A DNA stretch of 45,051 nt. Origin: Paenisporosarcina sp. TG20 (GTDB lineage Bacteria; Bacillota; Bacilli; Bacillales_A; Planococcaceae). The translations under genes were made by a program, and so were the position numbers. The notes below the pieces were generated by a model. The model saw nothing but the letters and a program-made list of their open reading frames with translations, was not told the origin of the DNA and did not search any database. Each line of letters begins with the position of its first letter. Within the stretch, counting starts at the first letter, position 1. Positions 1 through 7,949 of the stretch are shown here, in pieces. The stretch lies in NCBI RefSeq assembly GCF_000286315.1, contig NZ_ALJG01000356.1, positions 1 through 45,051 on the forward strand. Direction: 5' to 3'.

Positions 1-277
1 CACTGCGCATTTCTTCGTCAGCGCGCTCGATCACATCCTCACGTACGTAAGTACGCTCCGGTGTTCACTCACTTGCTTCCTCGAACTGCTTGCGTCTCGA
101 AAAAATAGAGAGAGTATGATTGCTCATACTTTTGTTGCTGGCGTCAAAAAATTGACGTTTATAATGAACGTTTAAGTTCAAGTTTTGCTTCCGGCACCGA
201 AGTGCGTTCCGCTTTGTTAGTTGACGTTTTGCTGTTCAGTTTTCAAGGTTCATTTGGCGTGTCGCTTGTTTTGGCGA
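1..277 (-). other. Leader of an rRNA operon (16S gene would lie beyond the left edge)
   Basis: Read on the minus strand, this stretch carries the GAAAACTGAAC motif (234-248) common in Bacillales rRNA leaders and spacers, followed by GC-richer stem-forming sequence. It sits directly downstream of two consensus promoters. No mature rRNA sequence is inside the window, so the identity rests on the promoter pair and leader style. A leader of another stable-RNA cluster is the alternative. Confidence 0.65.
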
Positions 278-284
278 CTTTTAC

Positions 285-313
285 ATCATACCAAATTTAA
301 AGCTGCATGTCAA
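285..313 (-). promoter_or_regulatory. Sigma-A promoter P2 of the predicted rRNA operon
   Basis: On the minus strand TTGACA (308-313) and TATGAT (285-290) are separated by exactly 17 bases. Perfect -35 and near-perfect -10 hexamers fit a stable-RNA promoter. Transcription would start near 277 and run leftwards. Confidence 0.8.
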
Positions 314-369
314 TAATAAATTTTACTTTTCAATTCGTATTGTCACTGCGTTAAATCAGCAGCTAAAAT

Positions 370-398
370 AATATATCATCCTGACTACTATAAGTCAA
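370..398 (-). promoter_or_regulatory. Sigma-A promoter P1 of the predicted rRNA operon
   Basis: On the minus strand TTGACT (393-398) and TATATT (370-375) are 17 bases apart. It lies about 85 bp upstream of P2, the tandem P1/P2 layout known for rRNA operons of B. subtilis. The flanking upstream DNA is AT-rich, which would suit an UP element. Confidence 0.7.
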
Positions 399-482
399 CA
401 ACAAAATTGAAAGCTTTTATTTCTATTAACTATATCAGAAATTTCTAACATTTCAAGTATTAACACTATACCAATTATAGCC

Positions 483-520
483 AAAAAGAAGGAAGTTACT
501 TTTAAAAGTAACTTCCTTCT
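483..520 (-). terminator. Intrinsic terminator of pbuG
   Basis: A perfect 17-bp inverted repeat (AGAAGGAAGTTACTTTT and its complement, 487-520) abuts the pbuG stop codon and is followed on the minus strand by a run of T. It insulates pbuG from the rRNA promoters. Confidence 0.85.
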
Positions 521-528
521 ATTAGTTA

Positions 529-1872
529 TTAATGACCTTGAACGAATATAAAGTAAAGAACAAAAATCCCAAACATGCCGTACATGATTGGATGAACCTT
601 TTTAGCGTTACCACTCAAAATCATCGTTATTGGATAAAATATAAATCCAATCGCGATTCCTGTAGCAATACTATAGGTAAGTGGCATTGCAATTATCGTT
701 AAGAATGCTGGTACTGCTATTTCAAATCGATTCCATTCGATTTTGTTTAATGATGAAACCATTAAGATACCAACAATTATTAAAGCCGGTGCTGTTACTG
801 CAGATGTTATGACTGACAATACTGGTGAAAACCATAATGCTAATAAGAAAAGGATACCTGTGACAATTGCAGCGAACCCTGTTCGTGCACCTGCCGCGAC
901 ACCAGCACTGGATTCAATATAAGAAGTAGTGGTTGATGTTCCGAAAACAGCTCCAGTTACAGTTGCTAATGAATCCGCAAGCAACGCTTTACCTGCACGG
1001 GGTAACTTGTTTTCTTTCATTAACCCCGCTTGATTTGCAACAGATACCAAAGTTCCTGCTGTATCAAAGAAATCAACAAACAAAAATGTAAGAACAACAA
1101 TTAAGAATGGATAAGAAATTAATGAAGTTGGATCATTAAATAAAGGTTCAAATGCTACACCAAAAGTTGGTGCTACATCTGGAATCTTTCCTATTATAGC
1201 AGATGGAATTTCTACTAAACTAAAAATCATACCTACAATAGCGGTTAAAATCATGCCATAAAATATACCGCCTTTAATACCAAGAACCATAAGAATTACG
1301 GTTACGACTAAACCAAATACTGCTAACAACGTATTTCCTTCAGATAAATTACCAAGTCCAACAAGTGTTGCTGGATTATCTACAATTATTCCTGCATTAG
1401 TTAAACCAATAAATGCTATAAACAAACCAATACCCGCTCCAACTGCATATTTCAATTCAGCTGGAATTGCATTAATGATTGTTTCTCGAATACCTGTTAA
1501 TGAAAGAACGATAAAAATAAGTCCGGAAAATAAAACACCAGTTAACGCTGTTTGCCAAGGTATACCGTAAGTTAGTACAACAGTGTAAGCAAAAAATGCG
1601 TTTAAGCCCATTCCAGGGGCAAGAGCAATTGGATACTTAGCTATTAGTCCCATAAAGAGGGATCCGACAGCTGCAGCCAAGGCAGTTGCTACAAATACCG
1701 CACCAGCGTCCATCCGCATAGAATCTGGTAAATCTGGAACAGAATCTAGTGATAGCACTAGTGGGTTAACGATTAATATATAAGCCATTGATAAGAATGT
1801 TGTTAATCCACCGATAATCTCACGACGATAGTTTGTCCCAAGTTCTTCAAACTGAAAATACTTCTTCATCAT
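529..1872 (-). CDS. pbuG: Guanine/hypoxanthine permease PbuG (NCS2/AzgA family)
   Basis: Proton-coupled uptake of hypoxanthine and guanine across the cytoplasmic membrane. The 447-residue product has about a dozen hydrophobic segments and the hallmarks of the COG2252 branch of NCS2 permeases: an LAPGMGLNAFFAY stretch near residues 84-96, an FDTAGTL stretch near 270, and a GTSTTTSYIESSAG stretch near 315. Length matches PbuG/PbuO of Bacillus. Two ATGs stand in tandem; GGAGG is 3 bases from the first and 6 from the second, so 1869 may be the true start. It follows guaA as in B. subtilis, but has its own promoter, PurR boxes, guanine riboswitch and terminator, so it can be controlled alone. PbuG and PbuO are close paralogues; the position after guaA favours PbuG. 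Confidence 0.9.
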   Translation of the reverse strand: MMKKYFQFEELGTNYRREIIGGLTTFLSMAYILIVNPLVLSLDSVPDLPDSMRMDAGAVFVATALAAAVGSLFMGLIAKYPIALAPGMGLNAFFAYTVVLTYGIPWQTALTGVLFSGLIFIVLSLTGIRETIINAIPAELKYAVGAGIGLFIAFIGLTNAGIIVDNPATLVGLGNLSEGNTLLAVFGLVVTVILMVLGIKGGIFYGMILTAIVGMIFSLVEIPSAIIGKIPDVAPTFGVAFEPLFNDPTSLISYPFLIVVLTFLFVDFFDTAGTLVSVANQAGLMKENKLPRAGKALLADSLATVTGAVFGTSTTTSYIESSAGVAAGARTGFAAIVTGILFLLALWFSPVLSVITSAVTAPALIIVGILMVSSLNKIEWNRFEIAVPAFLTIIAMPLTYSIATGIAIGFIFYPITMILSGNAKKVHPIMYGMFGIFVLYFIFVQGH

Positions 1873-1967
1873 TTTCCTCCAAGTTGTCGTGTATATGTCT
1901 GTTTCTTCTATAATATTAGCTAACTTCGAACCTCTGAATTTTTCGACTTTGTATTAGCTAGTTATTA

Positions 1968-2005
1968 TAAAAAACAAAAAGTATGCGACAAAAAAAGTCG
2001 CATAC
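1968..2005 (-). terminator. Riboswitch-controlled terminator in the pbuG leader
   Basis: On the minus strand GTATGCGAC and GTCGCATAC (1981-1989, 1997-2005) pair around a loop of seven T. They are followed by a long T-rich tract. The hairpin lies between the purine aptamer and the pbuG start, where the OFF-state terminator of a guanine riboswitch is expected. Confidence 0.85.
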
Positions 2006-2080
2006 CTCCGATATTTCAAATTATCATTAAGATAATATGAATAAGAAAGAAGGATCATAAGTATATCCGACTTTCTTTAA

Positions 2081-2145
2081 TCGTAGTCGAGTCATTTAAG
2101 GTAACTCGGTAGAAACTTTCGGGCCATATTCCCGACATTATACGA
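2081..2145 (-). promoter_or_regulatory. Purine riboswitch aptamer, guanine class, of pbuG
   Basis: The minus strand shows the purine-aptamer core: P1 strands TCGTA/TACGA, the GGGAATATGGCCC hairpin (P2), the invariant GTTTCTACC junction, and a P3 hairpin ending in GACTACGA. The base that sets specificity (C74 in the xpt aptamer) reads C here, as in guanine riboswitches; adenine types have U. Ligand binding should favour the terminator at 1968-2005 and shut off pbuG. Confidence 0.93.
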
Positions 2146-2168
2146 CGACATTATTTAATTACACTCAA

Positions 2169-2197
2169 AATATAACATTAAATGCAGGCCATTTCAA
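2169..2197 (-). promoter_or_regulatory. Sigma-A promoter of pbuG
   Basis: TTGAAA (2192-2197) and TATATT (2169-2174) on the minus strand with a 17-base spacer. The predicted start is about 15 bp before the aptamer, so the riboswitch lies at the very 5' end of the transcript. Confidence 0.75.
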
Positions 2198-2201
2198 TCC
2201 G

Positions 2202-2245
2202 TTTTCCGAACATTTCTCAAAAAAAAGATAGAAATGTTCGTAAAT
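2202..2245. promoter_or_regulatory. Inverted pair of PurBoxes (PurR operator) upstream of pbuG
   Basis: TTTTCCGAACATT on the plus strand (2202-2214) matches the published B. subtilis PurBox (AWWWCCGAACWWT) except at its first base. The complement of 2233-2245 (ATTTACGAACATT) matches with one mismatch. The two face each other with an 18-base gap, close to the spacing known for PurR sites, and lie just upstream of the pbuG -35 box. The same bases form an 11-bp palindrome, but no T run follows, so it is not a terminator. Confidence 0.7.
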
Positions 2246-2270
2246 AGAAACGATTTCCAGTTAAACTTTT

Positions 2271-2345
2271 TATTACCACTCAATAGTCTGGAGGTAGCTT
2301 ACTCGTACTAAACGGTTACGTGGTATTTAGGTATTAATAAAACGA
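2271..2345 (-). pseudogene. Decayed relic of a guaA 3' end
   Basis: On the minus strand this stretch repeats the last bases of guaA: ACGAGTAAG, a CCxCCT-like tract, then ACTATTGAGTGG, the codons for SKPPATIEW in guaA. A weaker match to the codons just before follows. Small insertions and deletions break the frame and no open reading frame remains. It lies about 330 bp beyond the real guaA stop, between guaA and pbuG, and is best read as the remnant of a duplicated guaA end. Confidence 0.65.
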
Positions 2346-2555
2346 TTCTGTGATAGTCGAAACGGGTAATAGACTGAAAATATGATTGATTCGCTTCGAT
2401 ACATAAGATAGTTAGTCTGATTGTCTACTCTTGGATAATACGATAACCTTTACACTTGGTATAATTGGATAGCAAAAGTTCGATATATTTCTAATTTTTA
2501 CCCTCAATTATTTGAGTAGATGAAAATCGTCCAGTAATTCAATAATCTTAACCAT

Positions 2556-2600
2556 AAAAAAACTCCCTTCTATCTGTGAATAACACAAATAAAAGAGAGT
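2556..2600 (-). terminator. Intrinsic terminator of guaA
   Basis: On the minus strand ACTCTCTTTTAT pairs with ATAGAAGGGAGT (10 of 12 positions) across a 15-base loop, followed by a run of seven T. It lies about 75 bp after the guaA stop and before the guaA relic. Confidence 0.75.
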
Positions 2601-2675
2601 ATTAATAATATCAATATACGGTTGGTTGTATCTCACGTTAGTCAAACTCTTAACAAACATTAAAGTATGGGTTTG

Positions 2676-4229
2676 TTATTCCCACTCAATAGTCGCAGGT
2701 GGCTTACTCGTAATGTCGTACAAGACACGGTTAATATGTGGTACTTCATTTACTATACGTACACTGATCTTCTCCAAGACTTCCCATGGTACTCGGGCCC
2801 AGTCAGAAGTCATACCATCAATTGATGTAACTGCACGGATTCCAATTGCATAATCATATGTTCGAGCATCTCCCATAACACCTACGCTGCGAATGTCGGG
2901 TAGAACTGTGAAGTATTGCCAAATATCACGTTCGAGACCTGCTTTGGTTACTTCATCACGTAAAATTGCATCGGACTCACGAACAATTTCAAGTTTTTCT
3001 TCCGTAATTGCTCCTAACACGCGAATTCCAAGGCCGGGACCGGGAAATGGTTGTCTCCATACGATTTCATCAGGCATTCCAAGCTCTGTTCCAAGTGCAC
3101 GTACTTCATCTTTAAACAAAGTTTTTAATGGTTCGATTAATTTAAACTGCATATCATCAGGTAGACCACCAACATTGTGGTGAGATTTAATCGTTTGCGC
3201 AGTGGCTGTTCCGCTTTCAATAATGTCAGTATAGAGTGTTCCTTGTGCGAGGAAATCCATGCCTTCTAGTTTTGATGCTTCATCGTCAAATACATATATA
3301 AATTCATTACCAATAATTTTGCGTTTCGTTTCTGGGTCAGATACGCCAACTAATTTGTTCATGAAACGTTCTTGCGCATCAATTTTGATTACATTCATGT
3401 TGAACCCGTCCGAGAAAGTCTTCATTACACTTTCAGCTTCACCTTTACGAAGTAATCCGTGATCAACAAACATACAAGTCAATTGATCGCCAATCGCCTT
3501 GTAAAGTAATACGGCCACTACAGAAGAATCTACTCCACCACTAAGTGCACATAATACTTTTTTGTCGCCGACTTGTTTTCGAATTTTATCGATTTCCAGT
3601 TCAATGAAACTCCCCATTGACCAATTACCTTTTGACTTACATATTCCAAATACAAATTCTCGTATCATTTCAATACCATAAACTGAATGTCGAACTTCTG
3701 GATGGAACTGAACTGCATATAACCCTCTTGATTCATCTGCCATAGCAGCTATCGCACACGATGGACTTGTTGCTACTACTTCAAAGCCGTCCGGAGCTAT
3801 TGTTACGTGATCTCCGTGACTCATCCAGACAATTTGTTCCTTGGGTAGGTCTTTAAATAAAGGACTCTGTTGATTTGCTGTTATTTCGGCTTTCCCATAC
3901 TCACGATGTCTAGCTTTTTCAACTTTCCCACCAAAATGAAGAGACATTAATTGCATACCGTAGCAAATTCCCAAGATAGGAATATCTAATTCGAATATTG
4001 CTGGATCTACATGAAATGCATTTTCGTCGTAAACTGAATTTGGACCACCAGAGAAAATAATACCTATTGCATTCATCTCTTTTATGTCTTCTGCAGTTAC
4101 TGTATGTGGGTGTAGTTCACTGTAAACACCAAATTCACGTATACGTCGAGTGATTAACTGATTGTATTGACTACCAAAATCAAGTACAACTATTTTTTCT
4201 TGTTCTTTTAACATAGGAATTGCTGACAA
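2676..4229 (-). CDS. guaA: GMP synthase (glutamine-hydrolysing) GuaA
   Basis: Converts XMP, ATP and glutamine to GMP in the last step of guanine nucleotide synthesis, in the cytosol. The N-terminal class I amidotransferase domain shows the nucleophile in GICYGMQ (Cys89) and the partner residues in QFHPEV (His176, Glu178). The ATP-pyrophosphatase domain follows with its loop SGGVDSS near 230, and the dimerisation domain ends in the canonical KPPATIEWE. The open frame reaches a GTG at 4238, but that codon overlaps the ribosome site GAAGAGGTG; the TTG at 4229 lies 6 bases behind it and gives 517 residues, near the 513 of B. subtilis. A guanine-class riboswitch and an extra hairpin precede the gene. 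Confidence 0.95.
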   Translation of the reverse strand: MSAIPMLKEQEKIVVLDFGSQYNQLITRRIREFGVYSELHPHTVTAEDIKEMNAIGIIFSGGPNSVYDENAFHVDPAIFELDIPILGICYGMQLMSLHFGGKVEKARHREYGKAEITANQQSPLFKDLPKEQIVWMSHGDHVTIAPDGFEVVATSPSCAIAAMADESRGLYAVQFHPEVRHSVYGIEMIREFVFGICKSKGNWSMGSFIELEIDKIRKQVGDKKVLCALSGGVDSSVVAVLLYKAIGDQLTCMFVDHGLLRKGEAESVMKTFSDGFNMNVIKIDAQERFMNKLVGVSDPETKRKIIGNEFIYVFDDEASKLEGMDFLAQGTLYTDIIESGTATAQTIKSHHNVGGLPDDMQFKLIEPLKTLFKDEVRALGTELGMPDEIVWRQPFPGPGLGIRVLGAITEEKLEIVRESDAILRDEVTKAGLERDIWQYFTVLPDIRSVGVMGDARTYDYAIGIRAVTSIDGMTSDWARVPWEVLEKISVRIVNEVPHINRVLYDITSKPPATIEWE

Positions 4230-4268
4230 TGTATACACCTCTTCATTTAGATTACCAGGCCCTACTAA

Positions 4269-4309
4269 TAAAAAACGCGTATGAAAGAGAACCTTTCTAC
4301 GCGTTTTTT
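4269..4309 (-). terminator. Second strong hairpin in the guaA leader
   Basis: Arms AAAAAACGCGTA and TACGCGTTTTTT with an inner GAAAG/CTTTC extension form an almost perfect stem. With A runs on one side and T runs on the other it can terminate in both directions. It stands between the riboswitch terminator and the guaA start, about 40 bp from the start codon, so it should further reduce read-through into guaA. Confidence 0.75.
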
Positions 4310-4371
4310 ACTCTACACAAGAAAAGCACAAAGCTCCGCTTAACGGAAGCTTCGAGCTAGACATTTTTTTG

Positions 4372-4422
4372 AAAAAGGCGAACTCAAACAAATGTTTAAT
4401 AAAAAACATGCTTGAATTCGCC
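4372..4422 (-). terminator. Riboswitch-controlled terminator in the guaA leader
   Basis: On the minus strand GGCGAA-T-TCAA pairs with TTGA-G-TTCGCC around a long AT-rich loop, followed by TTTTT. It starts at the 3' strand of aptamer helix P1, the usual arrangement for a riboswitch expression platform. Confidence 0.8.
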
Positions 4423-4490
4423 TTCATAGTCAAGTCATTTTCGGTGACTTAGTAGAGACATCCGAACCGTATCATCGGACATATATGAGG
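4421..4490 (-). promoter_or_regulatory. Purine riboswitch aptamer, guanine class, of guaA
   Basis: The minus strand reads CCTCATATA, a TCCGATGATACGGTTCGGA hairpin (P2), the TCTCTAC junction, a P3 hairpin and then GACTATGAAGG. The specificity base is C (GACTAT), so guanine is the expected ligand. Loops and junctions match the pbuG aptamer, but the stems differ in sequence, so it is not a recent copy. Confidence 0.9.
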
Positions 4491-4517
4491 GCAAACCGGT
4501 CTGTATAATTTTTCTCA

Positions 4518-4546
4518 ATTCTACAGGTTGTTTGTTTGAAAATCAA
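4518..4546 (-). promoter_or_regulatory. Sigma-A promoter of guaA
   Basis: TTGATT (4541-4546) and TAGAAT (4518-4523) on the minus strand with a 17-base spacer. The -35 box overlaps the stop-codon end of the transglutaminase gene at 4543. The predicted start lies about 20 bp before the aptamer. Confidence 0.65.
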
Positions 4547-6738
4547 CTACTTGTCCTATTGATTAAATTTTCCCAAATTTCTCTTAGTTTAAGCCATTCA
4601 AGCGAATCATTATTTTTACCATAAAAGCCTCTTTCATATGCATTAGTTAACTTTTTCATATCTTGTGAACCGAAAAATTTATCTACGTAATCTGCATACG
4701 ATTGTAGTGTTTGTCCTTCTCTTCTTTCAATCCCATATAACGCAAGTTGTTTCAACAATCTATGGTAACTTTTTTCAAAAGTTCTCCAGTCTTCTTTATG
4801 CAAACGATAATAAGGCACCAACAGTTTTGGCAACCATTTTTGTCTAACTCTGAATAACACCGCAATAATTGCTATTGCTACTAAACTCCACCATATAATA
4901 AGTCCGCGATTGTCAGCAATCCAACTTCCAAACTTTTGAATGGTTTCAGTGAGCCGTTCTGAAATGGATTTATTTACTGGAGTATCTGTAACTTCTGGTT
5001 TTTCCGGTTTCTCTGGCGCCGGTGGTTCTACAGGGACGTCAGGTGTATTTAATTCCAAATCAAAGTCAATATTTCCCGCTCCACTAAATCCGATAGTAGG
5101 TTCGAACGGCATCCAACCGACACCTGGAAAGTATGCCTCAACCCAAGAGTGAGCATTATTATTTGTAATTTGGAACATCTTGTCACCGTTGTCAGCTCGC
5201 ATTTCTTCCCCTTCAGCAAATCCTTTAACCCAACGGGACGGAATTCCTAAAGTTCGTAGCATGACCACCATAGAAGTAGAAAAATTATCACAATATCCAC
5301 GATTAGTTTCAAATAAGAATTGATCAACGTAATCTTGATCACCCTCCGGAACGGCAACATTGCTTTGATCATAAACGAAACCATTTTGAGGGAAATAGCG
5401 TTCTATTGCTCGCGCTTTGTTATACAGACTTTCTTCGTCTGCTGTAATGGTTCTTGCTAATTCGCTAACCCGCTCTGGTAGTGATTCTGGTAATTGCAAA
5501 TATCTATCAAACTCCGGAGATAGTTGCTCTAGAGATTCAGGTGTTGTTGCACGTAGTGCGGTTAAACTAAACTTTGGTTCACTGAACGATATACTGTATT
5601 CGGCTAATTCCACCACGTCGTTTTGTTGGTAGGTTTCAATTTTTTGCGTATTATTAGAAATCGAGAAAGTTGTACCTTCATCGGCGTTGGCTGCGACTGA
5701 ACCATATGGATACATTAAGAAAGGGTATCTTAACTCAAAAGAATATATCGCAATATCCTGATCTTCTTCCGGACCTACCTTGATACCAGTATCTAAAACG
5801 TCACCTACTGTATAGTTTTGTATTTCATTGGATGCGACCGATTGTTCCCAACCTTTTGATGTGTAAGTGTCTTTAGTTTCAATTTTCCAATACTGAGGTG
5901 TTTGGACCATTACTTCAAATACAACGGTTGGATCTGAGAGAAATGCCCCACCTAATTCAGAATCATCCTCACCATAACCTATTTTACCAATACCACCGGA
6001 ACTACCAGGTCCTGTGCTAGAACTTTTAGCAAATGTTTGGATATAAGGGACCGGATCAGCCCATATAGGGCCAGCTTTAGGCAGTAAATATCCGATTGAA
6101 CCACTCACCGCGACTAACAGAACAAGTGGAACAATTAGAAAACCATACTTTCTTTCAGATGGGGATATTTGATTAAGTTCAAATATTTGGGCTACTTTTA
6201 ACAAGCCTGATAATAACAACCCTAATATCATGACTCGTAAAATGGCTCCATCTCCTGCATACGGGCTGAATGTATCAAGTGCTCCAATAAAAATAACGGT
6301 CATAAAGAAGAATAAGAAAATGTTTAATCTTACAGTAATCCAATGATGGATCAGATATGCTGTCATCCATAATAGTGAAAGGAACAGTACAGTTCGGAAA
6401 GAATCTGTAACTAACAACCAATCACGATTAAAAAGAGCAGCCATATTTATAACTAAATCACCAAAGAGAAAAGATATTGCTTCTCTTGTAAAAAAAACTT
6501 CGTTTGTATAAACGATGATTAGAATCCACGCTACATACACTAGTTTCCCTGGACCTGAAAGCCACCAAGGAACAGAGAAGTAACTGAACACTAAACATAT
6601 AGCAATGAAGGCTAAGAAAATGGATATATGACTAGTATCAGTTAACTCCATGACCGGGTATAGCCATTCACGAAGTAAGAAGAAAACCAAAATATAGAAT
6701 ATGCCTTGTAACGTCTTTTGTTGAATTCCAGATTTCAT
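4543..6738 (-). CDS. yebA: Membrane-bound transglutaminase-like protein (TgpA/YebA family)
   Basis: Homologue of B. subtilis YebA and of TgpA. The first 220 residues hold several membrane segments. A large domain outside or in the periplasm-equivalent follows, with the transglutaminase core: Cys483 in RGYCDNFS, His530 in NAHSWVEA and, at the place of the usual third catalytic Asp, Glu546 in PFEPT. A proline-rich linker (568-582), another membrane helix (about 613-630) and a cytosolic tail close the 731-residue chain. Start and previous stop overlap as ATGA, so it is translationally coupled to the DUF58 gene. The MoxR-DUF58-transglutaminase trio is widely conserved and probably acts on envelope or secreted proteins; the substrate is not known. 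Confidence 0.85.
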   Translation of the reverse strand: MKSGIQQKTLQGIFYILVFFLLREWLYPVMELTDTSHISIFLAFIAICLVFSYFSVPWWLSGPGKLVYVAWILIIVYTNEVFFTREAISFLFGDLVINMAALFNRDWLLVTDSFRTVLFLSLLWMTAYLIHHWITVRLNIFLFFFMTVIFIGALDTFSPYAGDGAILRVMILGLLLSGLLKVAQIFELNQISPSERKYGFLIVPLVLLVAVSGSIGYLLPKAGPIWADPVPYIQTFAKSSSTGPGSSGGIGKIGYGEDDSELGGAFLSDPTVVFEVMVQTPQYWKIETKDTYTSKGWEQSVASNEIQNYTVGDVLDTGIKVGPEEDQDIAIYSFELRYPFLMYPYGSVAANADEGTTFSISNNTQKIETYQQNDVVELAEYSISFSEPKFSLTALRATTPESLEQLSPEFDRYLQLPESLPERVSELARTITADEESLYNKARAIERYFPQNGFVYDQSNVAVPEGDQDYVDQFLFETNRGYCDNFSTSMVVMLRTLGIPSRWVKGFAEGEEMRADNGDKMFQITNNNAHSWVEAYFPGVGWMPFEPTIGFSGAGNIDFDLELNTPDVPVEPPAPEKPEKPEVTDTPVNKSISERLTETIQKFGSWIADNRGLIIWWSLVAIAIIAVLFRVRQKWLPKLLVPYYRLHKEDWRTFEKSYHRLLKQLALYGIERREGQTLQSYADYVDKFFGSQDMKKLTNAYERGFYGKNNDSLEWLKLREIWENLINRTSS

Positions 6739-7949
6739 GAGCGTCCAACCTCCATAAAGGCGTTTGCAAAATGGTCCTGAGAAAGTACATGAACTATCAT
6801 TCTTCTTGAACGAGCCAGGTTGTGCATCTGGAGTGCTTGTTTAGATAATTTTTCCCCTTTTTTTAAGACTACAAAAACGGTACACTTCTTCAAGTTTTTA
6901 GCCGCTCTTGGAATTGCCTCAATTAAACCTGCAGTTAAATCTCCAGTGATCAGTAAAACAGACGTAACATTTGAGACAGCAGAATCCTTTGTCAATATTT
7001 CTTCGATTGGCTGATTCAAATCTGCTTCCACCTTCGCTAAATGAAACATTGCCCGTTGTAATTGATCTTCATTTTGAATTGCCGGAAAATATATGCGTGT
7101 AGCCCCCACAGACAGAAATGCAGCACTTGCATGATTCCTAACTACAGCTTGTAAGATAGAGGCTGTTAACTCTATTTGTTCTTCAAAATTAGTAGAAGCC
7201 TTTCGATCGACTAAAATGAATAGATCCTGAGATTGTCTATCTTCAAATTCTTTTGTTCGTAACGTTTGTGTACGAGCGAATGACTTCCAATGAATCCAAG
7301 ACACACGATCGCCAGGTTGATAGTCTCGAACTCCCGTCGCCATGGTGGTGTCTTTAACAAGATTGAATGGAGAGACAGCGGATCCTTGATCATATCGAGT
7401 TTCAATAGGCATATAAACCATCTCAGTTACGTTCGGGTATACAATGACAGATTGTTTTAATGGAATTAAATGAGTTTTTTTGATCCAACCAAAAAAATCA
7501 CTTACCTCAATTTGGATGCCATCTAGCGTATGTTCACCCCGTGGCATATGATCGATTTCATACGTCCATTTTATCATTTGGCGCAAACCGATCATTTTAA
7601 CCGTTTTCAATTTTGATTCTGCATGACGCTTGAGTTGAGCACTTTGTGAAATCTCTTTTACGACTAAATAAAGCATTGGAAAGCGAGAAAGTCTTTTTAG
7701 ATTCACCCTTACGATGAGTTTCCCACCTCTACTTACTTGAGTTGTTTGAATAAAGCGTTCTGCTTTTATTTTTGAAATTGGGATAAAGAAGAACACGATG
7801 GAATATAACGCAAATGGCAGGAATGTATAAAAAATAAACCAGCTTACAAAGCCACCTTGAAACATTGCAAAGGTAAAGGATGAGATTAGTAGAAAGATAA
7901 CAAATAAGAGACGTCCTACTAATACCAAAGTAGAGTTCAGTCGTCTCAT
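6735..7949 (-). CDS. yeaD: DUF58 domain protein (YeaD-like)
   Basis: 404 residues with two membrane helices near the N-terminus, then a beta-rich stretch and the DUF58 signature RDYQPGDRVSWIHWKSFAR at about 208-226. A von Willebrand factor A-like fold follows (LFILVDRKA near 245). DUF58 proteins sit between a MoxR ATPase and a transglutaminase in many bacteria and are thought to be clients or adaptors of the ATPase; the biochemical role is unknown. The start codon overlaps the stop of the upstream ATPase gene, and its own stop overlaps the next start, both as ATGA. Confidence 0.85.
   Translation of the reverse strand: MRRLNSTLVLVGRLLFVIFLLISSFTFAMFQGGFVSWFIFYTFLPFALYSIVFFFIPISKIKAERFIQTTQVSRGGKLIVRVNLKRLSRFPMLYLVVKEISQSAQLKRHAESKLKTVKMIGLRQMIKWTYEIDHMPRGEHTLDGIQIEVSDFFGWIKKTHLIPLKQSVIVYPNVTEMVYMPIETRYDQGSAVSPFNLVKDTTMATGVRDYQPGDRVSWIHWKSFARTQTLRTKEFEDRQSQDLFILVDRKASTNFEEQIELTASILQAVVRNHASAAFLSVGATRIYFPAIQNEDQLQRAMFHLAKVEADLNQPIEEILTKDSAVSNVTSVLLITGDLTAGLIEAIPRAAKNLKKCTVFVVLKKGEKLSKQALQMHNLARSRRMIVHVLSQDHFANAFMEVGRS

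Noticed and set aside
2208-2240. Palindrome CGAACATTTCT / AGAAATGTTCG read as a terminator
   Set aside because: No T run follows on either strand, and both arms match PurBox sequence; an operator explains it better.
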